Assembly: GCA_021323595.1 (NCBI GenBank)
Contig: JAJPKR010000026.1
Span: forward strand, 62,001-126,000
DNA from: Terriglobia bacterium
GTDB lineage: Bacteria; Acidobacteriota; Terriglobia; Terriglobales; SCQP01
Direction: 5' to 3'
Length of the DNA: 64,000 bases
This document shows positions 21,878 through 30,148 of this stretch, in pieces (position 1 is the stretch's first letter; each line of letters starts with the position of its first letter). The notes under the pieces were generated by a model. It saw nothing but the letters and a program-made list of their open reading frames with translations. It had not been told where the DNA came from and did no database searches. The translations under genes were made by a program, and so were the position numbers.

Positions 21878-23419
21878 ATGCGATGGGTGCGCGATCCTGA
21901 GGAGGTCGCTCGCAAAATCGAGGCCTTCTTAGCAACGGAGGCTCATGTGCGCGTGGTGGAACAGGACCGGGTACCCCTGACACTGGCGCCGCAACGTGCC
22001 GGTTTCTCAGTTCTCGTCGAGCAGGGGAAGACGGTTCTGCATCTTTGGTCGGCAGAGGCCAGCCTGCTGCGGCGCGTCGTCGAGTTGCGCGAAGAACGCC
22101 GCGCGCTGCATCTGACCGCCTTGCGCTTGGGACAAAATCGCCCGGCGCCATTGCGGCTGGAGGCAACTACGGCACGCGCCGACCGATGGCCACAGCGCCA
22201 CGTGTTTCGCCAGCGATTGCTGGCGGCGATCGAAACGGTCTGGCGGCCATGGCGCGTGGTCCCTGCGCAGGTTCGCGCGCCGCGCTCGCAGGCGGAGCTC
22301 CTGCTTCTCCATTCGCGCTTTGGGCATTGCCTCTGTGCTGCGGTGCGCGAAAGCACGAGCGGCGGAGAGTCTGTCCTGGCGGACCTGCTGCTTTGGAGCC
22401 GCTGGCTGCGCGAAGCGGGAGAAATCGAAGATGGCCATAGCTTCCGGCTGGTCGTGCCCAGCTCGGCGGCGGCGCTGCAACAACTCCGCATCGCAGGCCT
22501 GCGCGCCGCGGCACGCATTTCCGTATTCGTTTGGGATGAGCAGCGCGGCCTGCGTCCGCCGCCGCCTTGGGACTGGGGCAATCTTCAGTCCCGGTTACGT
22601 TCGCCCGCAGGATTACCGCTAGAGCCGCCGGCTGCGTGGCAGGAAGCCAGCGAACTCATCACGCGCGAGTGCCCGGCGGCCGAGCGCGCGCAGGATGCCG
22701 ACGGGCGGTGGTGCTTTCGCTTGCACGGGCTTACGTTTCTGCGGCAAACCGCGGGCACAGAAGCTTGGCAGGCCCCATTGGCTTTCGCCGACTTCGCGTC
22801 GGGTGATGGCCGCCGGGCTCGGTTCCGTCCCTTGCTGCCGGGTACCGAGGCGGCGTTCTTGAGCTCTTTGCGGCGTTTGGCCCGAGAACGCAACGCCAGC
22901 GGCGACCCGAGCGCGCCGTTGTTTCAACTCCAACCCGAGGCGTGGCTGGAAGAATTAGCGCGGGGCCATCTGCCGCAGTTGGACCCGCTATGCGACGAGC
23001 GTTTTCTCTATCGCCAGGTGCCCTCGTTCAGCCAACCGGGACGCGACGTCATCGACTTGTTGGCGGCGCGCCGCGACGGCCGCTTGTGCCTTTTCGAGCT
23101 GAAGGCGAGCGAGGCCGCCCCTTTGCCGCTGCAAGCACTCGATTATTGGCAGCGGGTGCGCCGTCATTTGGCGGCCGGCGACTTCACCCGGCACGGCTAT
23201 TTTCCCGGCCTGGAACTGAGCCCGGCGCCGCCGGTGCTGGTGCTCGTCACTCCCGCGCTGCGCCGCCACACCGGCTTCAGCGAATTGCTCGCGGAGCTGA
23301 CTCCGGAAATCCCAATCGTCGTTCTGGGCCTCAACGAACGGTGGCGGTCCGAATTGCGGGTAGTCGAGCGGCAAACCACGGAGGCGTCCGCGCGAGGCGA
23401 CACGGTTTCGGCACTATGA
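21878..23419 (+). CDS. Unknown protein with PD-(D/E)XK-like C-terminal domain
   Basis: 513 residues, mostly hydrophilic and rich in Arg, Leu and Glu, without membrane segments or signal. I do not recognise the N-terminal 380 residues. Near the C-terminus RDVIDLLAARRDGRLCLFEL is followed directly by KASEAAPLP. Asp393, Glu407 and Lys409 are spaced like the catalytic D...ExK of PD-(D/E)XK nucleases, and a QALDYWQRVRRH helix follows as in that fold. This is a motif-level resemblance only. The start, ATG 21878, lacks a close ribosome-binding site. It is transcribed away from the ECF sigma gene. Possible roles include a nuclease or a degenerate nuclease-fold protein. Confidence 0.65.
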   Translation: MRWVRDPEEVARKIEAFLATEAHVRVVEQDRVPLTLAPQRAGFSVLVEQGKTVLHLWSAEASLLRRVVELREERRALHLTALRLGQNRPAPLRLEATTARADRWPQRHVFRQRLLAAIETVWRPWRVVPAQVRAPRSQAELLLLHSRFGHCLCAAVRESTSGGESVLADLLLWSRWLREAGEIEDGHSFRLVVPSSAAALQQLRIAGLRAAARISVFVWDEQRGLRPPPPWDWGNLQSRLRSPAGLPLEPPAAWQEASELITRECPAAERAQDADGRWCFRLHGLTFLRQTAGTEAWQAPLAFADFASGDGRRARFRPLLPGTEAAFLSSLRRLARERNASGDPSAPLFQLQPEAWLEELARGHLPQLDPLCDERFLYRQVPSFSQPGRDVIDLLAARRDGRLCLFELKASEAAPLPLQALDYWQRVRRHLAAGDFTRHGYFPGLELSPAPPVLVLVTPALRRHTGFSELLAELTPEIPIVVLGLNERWRSELRVVERQTTEASARGDTVSAL

Positions 23420-23464
23420 TGAAGGGTTGGCCCGGCGTATCGGGCTTACGGCAAGGAGGAAAGA

Positions 23465-24076
23465 ATGGCGGAAGCCAAGAAGATTGGGTACGGCGATCTA
23501 ACCGGCCGGGTTGGCGTCGAGGAGATTCGTGCTCGCGGCGTGGATGTCGATTTGCTGATCAAGAAATTGATCGCCAACGCAGCGGCGGAATTTTCCAGCA
23601 CTTATTACTACTACACGATCCTGCGAATGCATTTGGCGGGCTACGAAGATTACAAGGAGATCTGCGAAGACGCGCGCCTGGAAGACCGCGCGCATTGGGA
23701 GTTGATCGTTCCCCGCATCTACGAGCTGGGCGGCGAACTCCCCAATGACCTGCCGACGTTTCACAATCAGGCCGGCTGCGCGCCTGCGAAGCTGCCCAGC
23801 CCGCCGACGGCGGTGAACATTTTGACGCTGTTGCTCGAATCCGAACGCTGCGCGATCCGCAGTTGGTCGGAGATCTGCGACATGACCTTCGGCAAGGATC
23901 CGAGAACCTACGATATGGCTTCCCGCATTCTCAACGAAGAGATCGAACACGAAGCCTGGTTCATCGAGTTGTTGGCGCGCGAGCGGGATGGCAGGAGCAT
24001 TCCTTCCGGCCATTTCCGCCGCGGCGAGCCGGGCGATGCGCCCTACAGCAAGAACCGCCAATTCTACAATCCGTAG
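23465..24076 (+). CDS. Ferritin-like protein, DPSL/thioferritin type
   Basis: 203 residues with four helical stretches carrying ferritin-type iron ligands: [49 protein letters not shown] and [17 protein letters not shown] (ExxH). A cysteine trio (in [17 protein letters not shown] and SEIC) fits the Dps-like (DPSL) group, which combines a bacterioferritin-like di-iron site with conserved cysteines. Members oxidise and store iron using peroxide and protect DNA. ATG 23465 has a strong AAGGAGG just upstream. It converges with the TPR-CHAT gene across a GC-rich hairpin. Confidence 0.8.
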   Translation: MAEAKKIGYGDLTGRVGVEEIRARGVDVDLLIKKLIANAAAEFSSTYYYYTILRMHLAGYEDYKEICEDARLEDRAHWELIVPRIYELGGELPNDLPTFHNQAGCAPAKLPSPPTAVNILTLLLESERCAIRSWSEICDMTFGKDPRTYDMASRILNEEIEHEAWFIELLARERDGRSIPSGHFRRGEPGDAPYSKNRQFYNP

Positions 24077-24083
24077 CCTTCCC

Positions 24084-24114
24084 GGCGGCGGGCGCCCGGC
24101 GGGCGCCCGCCGCC
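24084..24114. terminator. Strong GC-rich hairpin between convergent genes
   Basis: GGCGGCGGGCGCCC (24084-24097) and its exact complement (24101-24114) form a 14-bp stem with a 3-nt loop, just after the ferritin stop and before the TPR-CHAT stop. There is no T-tract on either side, so it may pause or protect 3' ends rather than act as a classical intrinsic terminator. Confidence 0.5.
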
Positions 24115-24127
24115 GTTGCAGCCCGCC

Positions 24128-27121
24128 TCAGTCGTTCGATCCAATCAGGACAAACGGCGCCCAATAGTACGGGTGCGGCCACTGTTCGCGCACCGCAGCC
24201 ATCGCCTGGCGAACCGCCTCGTCCTTGGCCAAGCCCGATCGCCAGCCGCGATAGAAGGCGCTCATGAATTCGAGCGTGGCGCGGTCGTTGACGTCCCATA
24301 GCGTCAGCAGCAGCGAACGTGCGCCCGCGCTCAATAGGCCGCGCATCAAGCCCACCAACTCGTCTCCATGCGCCACCACGTTCAGCCCGGTGGCGCAGCC
24401 GCTCAGCACCGCCAACTCCAACGGCATCCGCAGCTGGTAAAGCTCGTACAGGCTCAAGCGCGAGCGGCTAAGGTGGATCGCGGAAAACAGCGGCGTCTCC
24501 CGGCGGAAGGTGCCATGCGCGGCGATATGCAACACGCGGGTGCCGGCCGCATGGGCGCGCAGGGCGGTCACCGTAGCGCGCTCGCCCTCGAGGAGGCAGG
24601 ATCGAGGCCAGAGCCCGGCGACCGCACGCGCCTCGGCGGCGATGAGCGGCGCCTTGCGGTCGGCTACGCCCAGCACCAGCACCCGGCCCCGGCGCCGTGG
24701 GGGCAACGCGAGGCAGGCGGCCATCACTGAAGCGCTAGGCGCGTAGCTGATCCGAAAGCGATCCATCAGATATCGGCCTTGCGCGTCGATCAGCGCGTGA
24801 AAGGGCAGGTAATGCAGCGCGCCGTGGGGCACGATGATCAAGCGCTGGGCGCGCAATCGCCCCTCGAACGGCGCCAGCAGCTCGGCATGAAGTTCGGCGA
24901 GATGCGCGCTCAGGGCCGCCTGCCGATGCTCCTCGAGGCGCGGCGGAATCGGCGCGTTGACGCCGCATTTGGCGAGATGGAAGCGCACCAAGCGCAGCTG
25001 CTCCTGGACGCGCGACGCCAAGGTGACGGGCAAGATCTCGAGGTCATCCGCGCTCAGGCGAACCGCGAGAATTTGATCGCCGGACTGAAAAAATTCGAGC
25101 AGTTGCGCGTCACCCGGCAAGGCGGCGCGAATTTGTGCCAAACCGAGCGGAGGCAAGTGCTCCAACTCGACCCGTTCGTGCAGCGGCTGCTCGCGGAGCG
25201 CGCGCATGAGCTCGGTTTCGTAGTTGCGCACTTGCTCCTGCAATTGCTCGACGCGCTGGCGCGAAAAAGACTGGCTGAGGGTTTCGACCTCAATGCGGTG
25301 GTAGTACCAGTTGAGCTGCTCGCGCAACTGCCGGATGCGCTGCCCGAGCTCGCTCTGACCGGCCGCGCCGGGGTCGGCGCGGCGTGCGGGCCGGTACATC
25401 AGCTCCATCAGGCTGCGCGACTTCGCCTGCTCGATGTAGCCGAAGGCCTCCTCGACGCGATCGCCGGTCGCGGCGGCGTCGTCAGCTTGACCCGCAACGC
25501 GCCAAGAAGGCGGGCCCTGCCGTGTGCCCGGGCGCACACCGGCTTCGAGACAGAGGTCGACCAGCATTTCATAGACCTCGGCCTTGTTTTTCATGAACGC
25601 GATCTTCAGTTCTTCGCCGTGCAGCCCGCCGCGCAAATTTTCCAATTCCTGCCGCGCCCGCTGGGCGCTGGCAAAGGCCGCCGTCGGGTCCCCGCGCGCC
25701 ATCTCAATGCGCGCGAGCACGAAATACGCCTGGTGGCGCAGGGATGGGCTCTCGACAGCAGCGGCGCGCTCCACGGCAGACAGGCACTGTCGCCGCGCTT
25801 CATCGAGTTCGCCGAGGGCCAGCGCGATCCGGGCCAGCAGCAAGTGGCACAGCGCGGCCTTGCCTGCCAGCATCGTGCCGCTGAAAAACTCCAGCGCGCC
25901 GCGCGCCAGCCGCCGCGCTTCGAAGTGCCGCCCGGTTTCGTGCAAGATCAGGGCCTGATAGAGGTCGGTCAGCCACGGCCAGACGTAATTGTTTTCGCGC
26001 GCAAAGCGCGCCCGGGCCGCGGCGAACAGCTCCAGGCTGCGCAGCAGTTGCCCTTCCCGGCCCAAGGCGATGGCGCGGTTGGCGAGCGCTTTGGCGCTTT
26101 CGTAGCCGAGGCCCAAGCGTTGGAAGCGCTCCTCCGCATCCTGCGCCAGCTCCGCGCTCTCGGCGCTCAGATTCAGCTCCAGGTAAATCTCCGACAGGTC
26201 GAGGTTGCACAGGGCGGCGTGATAGGCGTCCCCGCTGCGGGCGCAGGCCTCGCGCGCGGTGCGCAGTCCGGAAATCGCGCGGTTATATTCCCCGCGCAAG
26301 TAGTAGAGATAGGCGATGTTGTAGTCGGCCTGAAAAACCAGCAGCGGCAGGCCATGCTGCCGGCAGAAGGCGCGGGCGTGGCGATAGGCGGACAGGGCGC
26401 TCTCGAAATCGTTCAAGCTGATCTGGCAGACGGCGATGTTGCTGAGCACGGCGGCGATCGCTTCCACGTCTTTGCTGCCGCTGCGGCGCAATCCCGCGTG
26501 GGCGCGCTGATAGCAGGCGAGCGCCTCGGCGAAGCGATCCTGGCGGTAGAGCACGTTGCCGATATTGATTTCGAGGCGGGTAATGCGGCCCTTCTCGCCG
26601 GCGGCCGCGAACAGCTCCCGCGCGCGGTTCGCCGCCGCCAGCGCGTCGTCATATTGCCCGTTCAGCATGAGCGGCAGCATGGAGGCGCTGAGCGTGCGCG
26701 CCACTTGCACGAAATCGCCGGCGCGCTCGAAATAACGCAAGGCGCGGCGATGATACGCGAGCGCGGAGGGATGGCGCGCTTGCGCATAGAGGGCGTTGGC
26801 TTTGGCGCGATAGGCATGAGCCAGGATCGCGGGTTGGGGATGCGCATGCGCCAGCGCCAAGGCGGCCTCGGCCCAGGCGGCGGCCCGTCGCACATCCACG
26901 CGCACCTGCGCCGCGACTTGCTCGTCGAGTTCGGCCAAAAGTGCCTCGCTGATGCGGCCGCGGTGGCGCAGCGCCTGACTGCGGCGCTCGCGGGGGCTGG
27001 CCTGCGCAGCAATGCGGCGAATCCAAACTGCGGGCTCTGCGGCGGCGCGCGAAGCGGCACGCCGGCGGCGCGGAAGAGTCGGGCGTCGAGGCATCCGGGC
27101 TTGGTGGCTTGCGCCTCTCAT
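24128..27121 (-). CDS. TPR-CHAT protein (caspase-like protease domain)
   Basis: 997 residues. Residues about 55-570 are tandem TPR-like helix pairs, for example FAEALACYQRAHAGLRRSG and ALSAYRHARAFCRQHG. A coiled region follows, and the last 350 residues are a CHAT domain. CHAT landmarks are LIIVPHGALHYLPFHALID, VLHIAAHGTF with the catalytic His at about residue 869, and AVLSGCATG with the catalytic Cys at about residue 909. Both dyad residues are present, so peptidase activity is plausible. CHAT proteins cleave protein targets, for example in bacterial defence or signalling, with the TPR part sensing or binding partners. Start ATG 27121 is uncertain; ATG 27094 is an alternative. Divergent from the bacilliredoxin gene, 72 nt apart. 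Confidence 0.87.
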   Translation of the reverse strand: MRGASHQARMPRRPTLPRRRRAASRAAAEPAVWIRRIAAQASPRERRSQALRHRGRISEALLAELDEQVAAQVRVDVRRAAAWAEAALALAHAHPQPAILAHAYRAKANALYAQARHPSALAYHRRALRYFERAGDFVQVARTLSASMLPLMLNGQYDDALAAANRARELFAAAGEKGRITRLEINIGNVLYRQDRFAEALACYQRAHAGLRRSGSKDVEAIAAVLSNIAVCQISLNDFESALSAYRHARAFCRQHGLPLLVFQADYNIAYLYYLRGEYNRAISGLRTAREACARSGDAYHAALCNLDLSEIYLELNLSAESAELAQDAEERFQRLGLGYESAKALANRAIALGREGQLLRSLELFAAARARFARENNYVWPWLTDLYQALILHETGRHFEARRLARGALEFFSGTMLAGKAALCHLLLARIALALGELDEARRQCLSAVERAAAVESPSLRHQAYFVLARIEMARGDPTAAFASAQRARQELENLRGGLHGEELKIAFMKNKAEVYEMLVDLCLEAGVRPGTRQGPPSWRVAGQADDAAATGDRVEEAFGYIEQAKSRSLMELMYRPARRADPGAAGQSELGQRIRQLREQLNWYYHRIEVETLSQSFSRQRVEQLQEQVRNYETELMRALREQPLHERVELEHLPPLGLAQIRAALPGDAQLLEFFQSGDQILAVRLSADDLEILPVTLASRVQEQLRLVRFHLAKCGVNAPIPPRLEEHRQAALSAHLAELHAELLAPFEGRLRAQRLIIVPHGALHYLPFHALIDAQGRYLMDRFRISYAPSASVMAACLALPPRRRGRVLVLGVADRKAPLIAAEARAVAGLWPRSCLLEGERATVTALRAHAAGTRVLHIAAHGTFRRETPLFSAIHLSRSRLSLYELYQLRMPLELAVLSGCATGLNVVAHGDELVGLMRGLLSAGARSLLLTLWDVNDRATLEFMSAFYRGWRSGLAKDEAVRQAMAAVREQWPHPYYWAPFVLIGSND

Positions 27122-27193
27122 GGTATCGGTCCGCGGTTGGGGACGCCAGCGCTCCGCGCCGCGGCGTTTTACACTGAGGGACAGGAGCTCGCT

Positions 27194-27625
27194 ATGACCT
27201 ACCCCGAGGTTTTGATTGCGCCCATGCGCGAGGAGCTGACACGCCTGGGCATCGAAGAGACGCGTACGCCCGAACAAGTGCGGGCGGCGCTCCGCCGTTC
27301 CGGTACCCTGCTGGTCGTGGTCAACTCCGTCTGCGGTTGCGCGGCCGGCAAGGCCCGCCCGGGCGTGGCCGCGGCGCTGCGGCACGTGCCTCGGCCGGAT
27401 GCCGCGATCACGGTGTTTGCCGGTGCCGATCTCGAAGCCACCGAGGAAGCACGGCGCCATTTCGCCCCCTATCCGCCCTCCTCGCCGCAGATCGCCCTGT
27501 TCAAGGATGGCCGCCTGGTTTACATGCTGGAGCGCCACCAGATCGAGGGGCGCATGGCCGGCGACATCGCCGCGTCCCTCACCGCCGCCTTCGATGAGCA
27601 TTGCCGGGCGGCGCAAGCCGTCTGA
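27194..27625 (+). CDS. BrxA/BrxB family bacilliredoxin
   Basis: 143 residues with a thioredoxin-like fold. The family's CGC active site is present as VVVNSVCGCAAGKARPG (about residue 50), followed by TVFAGADLEAT, PSSPQIALFKDGRLV and the RHQIEGR block typical of BrxA/BrxB (formerly YphP/YqiW). These proteins remove bacillithiol from oxidised protein cysteines. ATG 27194 has AGGAG (27183-27187) 6 nt upstream. A bacillithiol-pathway gene (bshC) is present at the right edge of the window, which supports this role. Confidence 0.88.
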   Translation: MTYPEVLIAPMREELTRLGIEETRTPEQVRAALRRSGTLLVVVNSVCGCAAGKARPGVAAALRHVPRPDAAITVFAGADLEATEEARRHFAPYPPSSPQIALFKDGRLVYMLERHQIEGRMAGDIAASLTAAFDEHCRAAQAV

Positions 27626-27654
27626 GCCCTTGCGACCGCCAACGTTTCGGGCCC

Positions 27655-27699
27655 GTCGGCGCCGCCAACGCCGCGTTGCGCCCGGCGCAGGGCGCCGAC
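27655..27699 (+). terminator. Inverted repeat downstream of the bacilliredoxin gene
   Basis: GTCGGCGCC (27655-27663) pairs exactly with GGCGCCGAC (27691-27699), with 27 nt of GC-rich, partly self-complementary sequence between. It lies between the bacilliredoxin stop and queA. No T-run follows, so termination is uncertain. The short direct repeat GAGCCCTTG flanks the structure. Confidence 0.35.
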
Positions 27700-27722
27700 C
27701 CGAGCCCTTGTTAGCCTGAAGA

Positions 27723-28850
27723 GTGCGCCTGCAAGAGTTCGATTACGAGCTGCCGCCGGAACGCATCGCGCAGCACCCCAGTCCGGAGCGTGACAGCGCC
27801 CGCCTCCTGCTCCTGGACCGCGCCCGCGCCGAATGGAGCGACCATCGCTTTCGCGAGCTTCCCCAGCTCTTGCGGCGGGGAGATTTGCTGGTGCTCAACG
27901 ACAGTCGCGTGCTGCCTGCGAGGCTTTTCGGCCGGCGGGAAGGCGTGCACGCGCAACCGCTTCCCGGACCGCGCAATCCCGCCCGCCATGATTACCTGAA
28001 ACGGCGCATTGAGGTGCTCTTGACGCGGGCGCTTGATACGGGCGTATGGCAAGCCCTGGTGCGGCCCGGCCGCAAGCTGGCCACCGGCGAACGGCTTTGG
28101 TTCGGTGCCCCGGCCCCGCTGCTACAGGCCGAGATTGCCGGTCGCGGCGCCATGGGGGAACGCACGCTGCGGTTCAGCCATGCCGACGGCCGGCCGTTCC
28201 GTTCCCAAGAAGAATTTTTGGCAGCGCTCGAGCAAATTGGTCACGTGCCGCTTCCGCCTTACATCCACCGCGCGCCTGGGAAGGCGGATCGCGCCGAGGA
28301 TCGCGAGCGCTATCAGACCATATTCGCGCGTGAACCGGGCTCCGTGGCGGCACCTACGGCGGGATTGCACTTCAGCCATGATGTGCTCGCCCGTTTGGCC
28401 GAGGCGGGAATCGAAACGGCCAGGATCACGCTGGAAGTGGGCCTGGGGACGTTTCAACCCGTGCGAGCCGAAAAGATCGAAAACCATCCCATGCACGCGG
28501 AACGGTACCGCATCGCCCCAGAGGCCGCGGCCGCGGTCAATCAGGCGCGGCAGGCGGGGCGAAGAGTCATCGCCGTCGGGACCACCAGCGCTCGCGCCCT
28601 GGAGGCCAGCGCACGCGCCCATGACGGAGCGGTGGCGGCCGGCGCGGGGGAGACAGACTTATTTCTCTACCCCGGCCAACGCTTCCAAGTGATCCAGGCG
28701 CTGCTGACGAACTTCCATGCGCCACGCTCGACCCTGCTCATGCTGGTCGCCGCTTTCGCCGGTCTGGAGTTAACCCTGAGCGCCTACCACCATGCCATCG
28801 CCAGCGGCTACCGCTTCCTTAGCTACGGCGATTGCATGTTGATCGTGTAG
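27723..28850 (+). CDS. queA: S-adenosylmethionine:tRNA ribosyltransferase-isomerase QueA
   Basis: 375 residues. FDYELPPERIAQHP at the N-terminus, DLLVLNDSRVLPARLFG, then PTAGLHFSHDVLARL, VGLGTFQPVR, and HAERYRI, with NFHAPRSTLLMLVAAFAG and YRFLSYGDCMLI at the end, are diagnostic. QueA transfers and isomerises the ribosyl part of SAM onto preQ1-modified tRNA, making epoxyqueuosine in GUN-anticodon tRNAs. Start GTG 27723. The 3' end overlaps rlmN by 28 nt on the opposite strand. No other queuosine genes are in the window. Confidence 0.96.
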   Translation: MRLQEFDYELPPERIAQHPSPERDSARLLLLDRARAEWSDHRFRELPQLLRRGDLLVLNDSRVLPARLFGRREGVHAQPLPGPRNPARHDYLKRRIEVLLTRALDTGVWQALVRPGRKLATGERLWFGAPAPLLQAEIAGRGAMGERTLRFSHADGRPFRSQEEFLAALEQIGHVPLPPYIHRAPGKADRAEDRERYQTIFAREPGSVAAPTAGLHFSHDVLARLAEAGIETARITLEVGLGTFQPVRAEKIENHPMHAERYRIAPEAAAAVNQARQAGRRVIAVGTTSARALEASARAHDGAVAAGAGETDLFLYPGQRFQVIQALLTNFHAPRSTLLMLVAAFAGLELTLSAYHHAIASGYRFLSYGDCMLIV

Positions 28851-29980
28851 GCGCCCGCCCGCCGACGGCTGAGCTGGCCGCAGGCGGCGAACACATCGAG
28901 CCCGCGCGGCCGCCGGACGAAAGCCGGTAGACCACCCGCGAGCAGCCGCGCCTGGAACCCTTGCACCCGCTCCGGCGAGGGCGTTTGCCAGGACAGTTCG
29001 GGACCTTGATTCCAGGGGATCAAGTTCACTTTGGCGCGAATCCCTTGAAGAAGCTGGAGAAGGCGGCCGGCATCGGCATCGGTGTCGTTGATGCCGGCGA
29101 GCAAGACATACTCGAACGTCAGGCGCTCGCGCTTTGCCAGTGGAAATTCGCGGGCGGCAGCGAGAAGTGCCGCAAAGCCGCCTTGGCCGCGGTGAATCGG
29201 CATCAATGCCTGGCGCTGGTCCTCGCTGCTGGCGTTCAGCGAAATGGCCAGGCGTGGCCGGACCGGCTCCGTTCCGAAGCGTCGAATTTTCTCCACGATG
29301 CCCGCCGTCGAAATCGTGACCCGGCGTGGCGGCAGGGCCAATCCCTCGTCATCACAAAGCAAGCGCACCGATTGCATCACCGCTTCATAGTTGAGCATTG
29401 GCTCGCCCATGCCCATATAGACGACGTTGAGCCGGTCGCATGGGCCCGTTCCGCGCCGCAGCCCATGTTCGTGGACGAGGGTCAGCACTTGCCCCGCGAT
29501 CTCGCCGGCGCCGAGATTGCGGCGCAAGCCCAGCAAGGCGGTCAAGCAAAATTGGCAATTGACGGGACAGCCGGCTTGGCTGGAGATGCACAGAGTCGTC
29601 CGCCTTCGCTTCAAGCCAGCCGGGCCCTCGAACACCTCGTCGGGCAGAAAGACCGCCTCGACATGCTCGCCGTCCTTCAGGCGCAGCAAGGAGCGGACGG
29701 TTCCGTCACCGGAGATGAAGCGTTCGTCGATGACGGGCCAGATGATCGGCAATCGGTTCTCGAGTTGCTCCCGCAACCGCCTGGGCACTTCCCTGGCCTC
29801 ATCCCACGATGCGAGATGGCGGCGGTGCAGCGCCCGGAACGCCTGGAAGCCGTGGAAGCGTTCCCAGCCCCAACTCTGAAGCAAGGCGCCCCATCCCTCG
29901 CGACTCAAGGCCAGCGGGTCTCCTCCCGCGGCGGCAAACGAGTCCAAGCCGGGTTGGGCGTGCAGGGCCATTTGCCCCAT
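28823..29980 (-). CDS. rlmN: 23S rRNA (adenine-C2)-methyltransferase RlmN
   Basis: About 385 residues. The radical-SAM cluster motif reads CPVNCQFC after TTLCISSQAG, preceded by EAVFLPDEVFEG and followed by YMGMGEPMLNY, SLNASSEDQRQALMP and the C-terminal AACGQLSRR, whose Cys is the methyl-carrying residue. RlmN methylates A2503 of 23S rRNA and A37 of some tRNAs. The start is uncertain among ATG 29980, 29971 and upstream in-frame ATGs at 30016 and 30043; 29980 is used because conserved sequence begins shortly after. Convergent with queA, overlapping it by 28 nt. Confidence 0.95.
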   Translation of the reverse strand: MGQMALHAQPGLDSFAAAGGDPLALSREGWGALLQSWGWERFHGFQAFRALHRRHLASWDEAREVPRRLREQLENRLPIIWPVIDERFISGDGTVRSLLRLKDGEHVEAVFLPDEVFEGPAGLKRRRTTLCISSQAGCPVNCQFCLTALLGLRRNLGAGEIAGQVLTLVHEHGLRRGTGPCDRLNVVYMGMGEPMLNYEAVMQSVRLLCDDEGLALPPRRVTISTAGIVEKIRRFGTEPVRPRLAISLNASSEDQRQALMPIHRGQGGFAALLAAAREFPLAKRERLTFEYVLLAGINDTDADAGRLLQLLQGIRAKVNLIPWNQGPELSWQTPSPERVQGFQARLLAGGLPAFVRRPRGLDVFAACGQLSRRRAGAYTINMQSP

Positions 29981-30148
29981 CGTAACATGCCAAGGCTGGC
30001 ACGATGAACCTAACATTATGAAAACACAGATCTTATTATCCAATCCGGGGGGGGCGATCTTTGTGTCACAATAAAAGGGACCGCCCCCGAGGCGATGGGC
30101 GCTCGACCGAAATTTGGACGTCTTCGCGGCACCCGAGGATAAAAATCC

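Noticed and set aside
24779-27193. Long + strand extension upstream of the bacilliredoxin ATG
   Set aside because: It is the antisense of the TPR-CHAT gene; the real protein starts at 27194 after a good ribosome-binding site.
29981-30148. DnaA box TTATCCAAT upstream of the M16 gene
   Set aside because: It differs from consensus at two positions and is isolated; the dnaA-rpmH gap is the better candidate.
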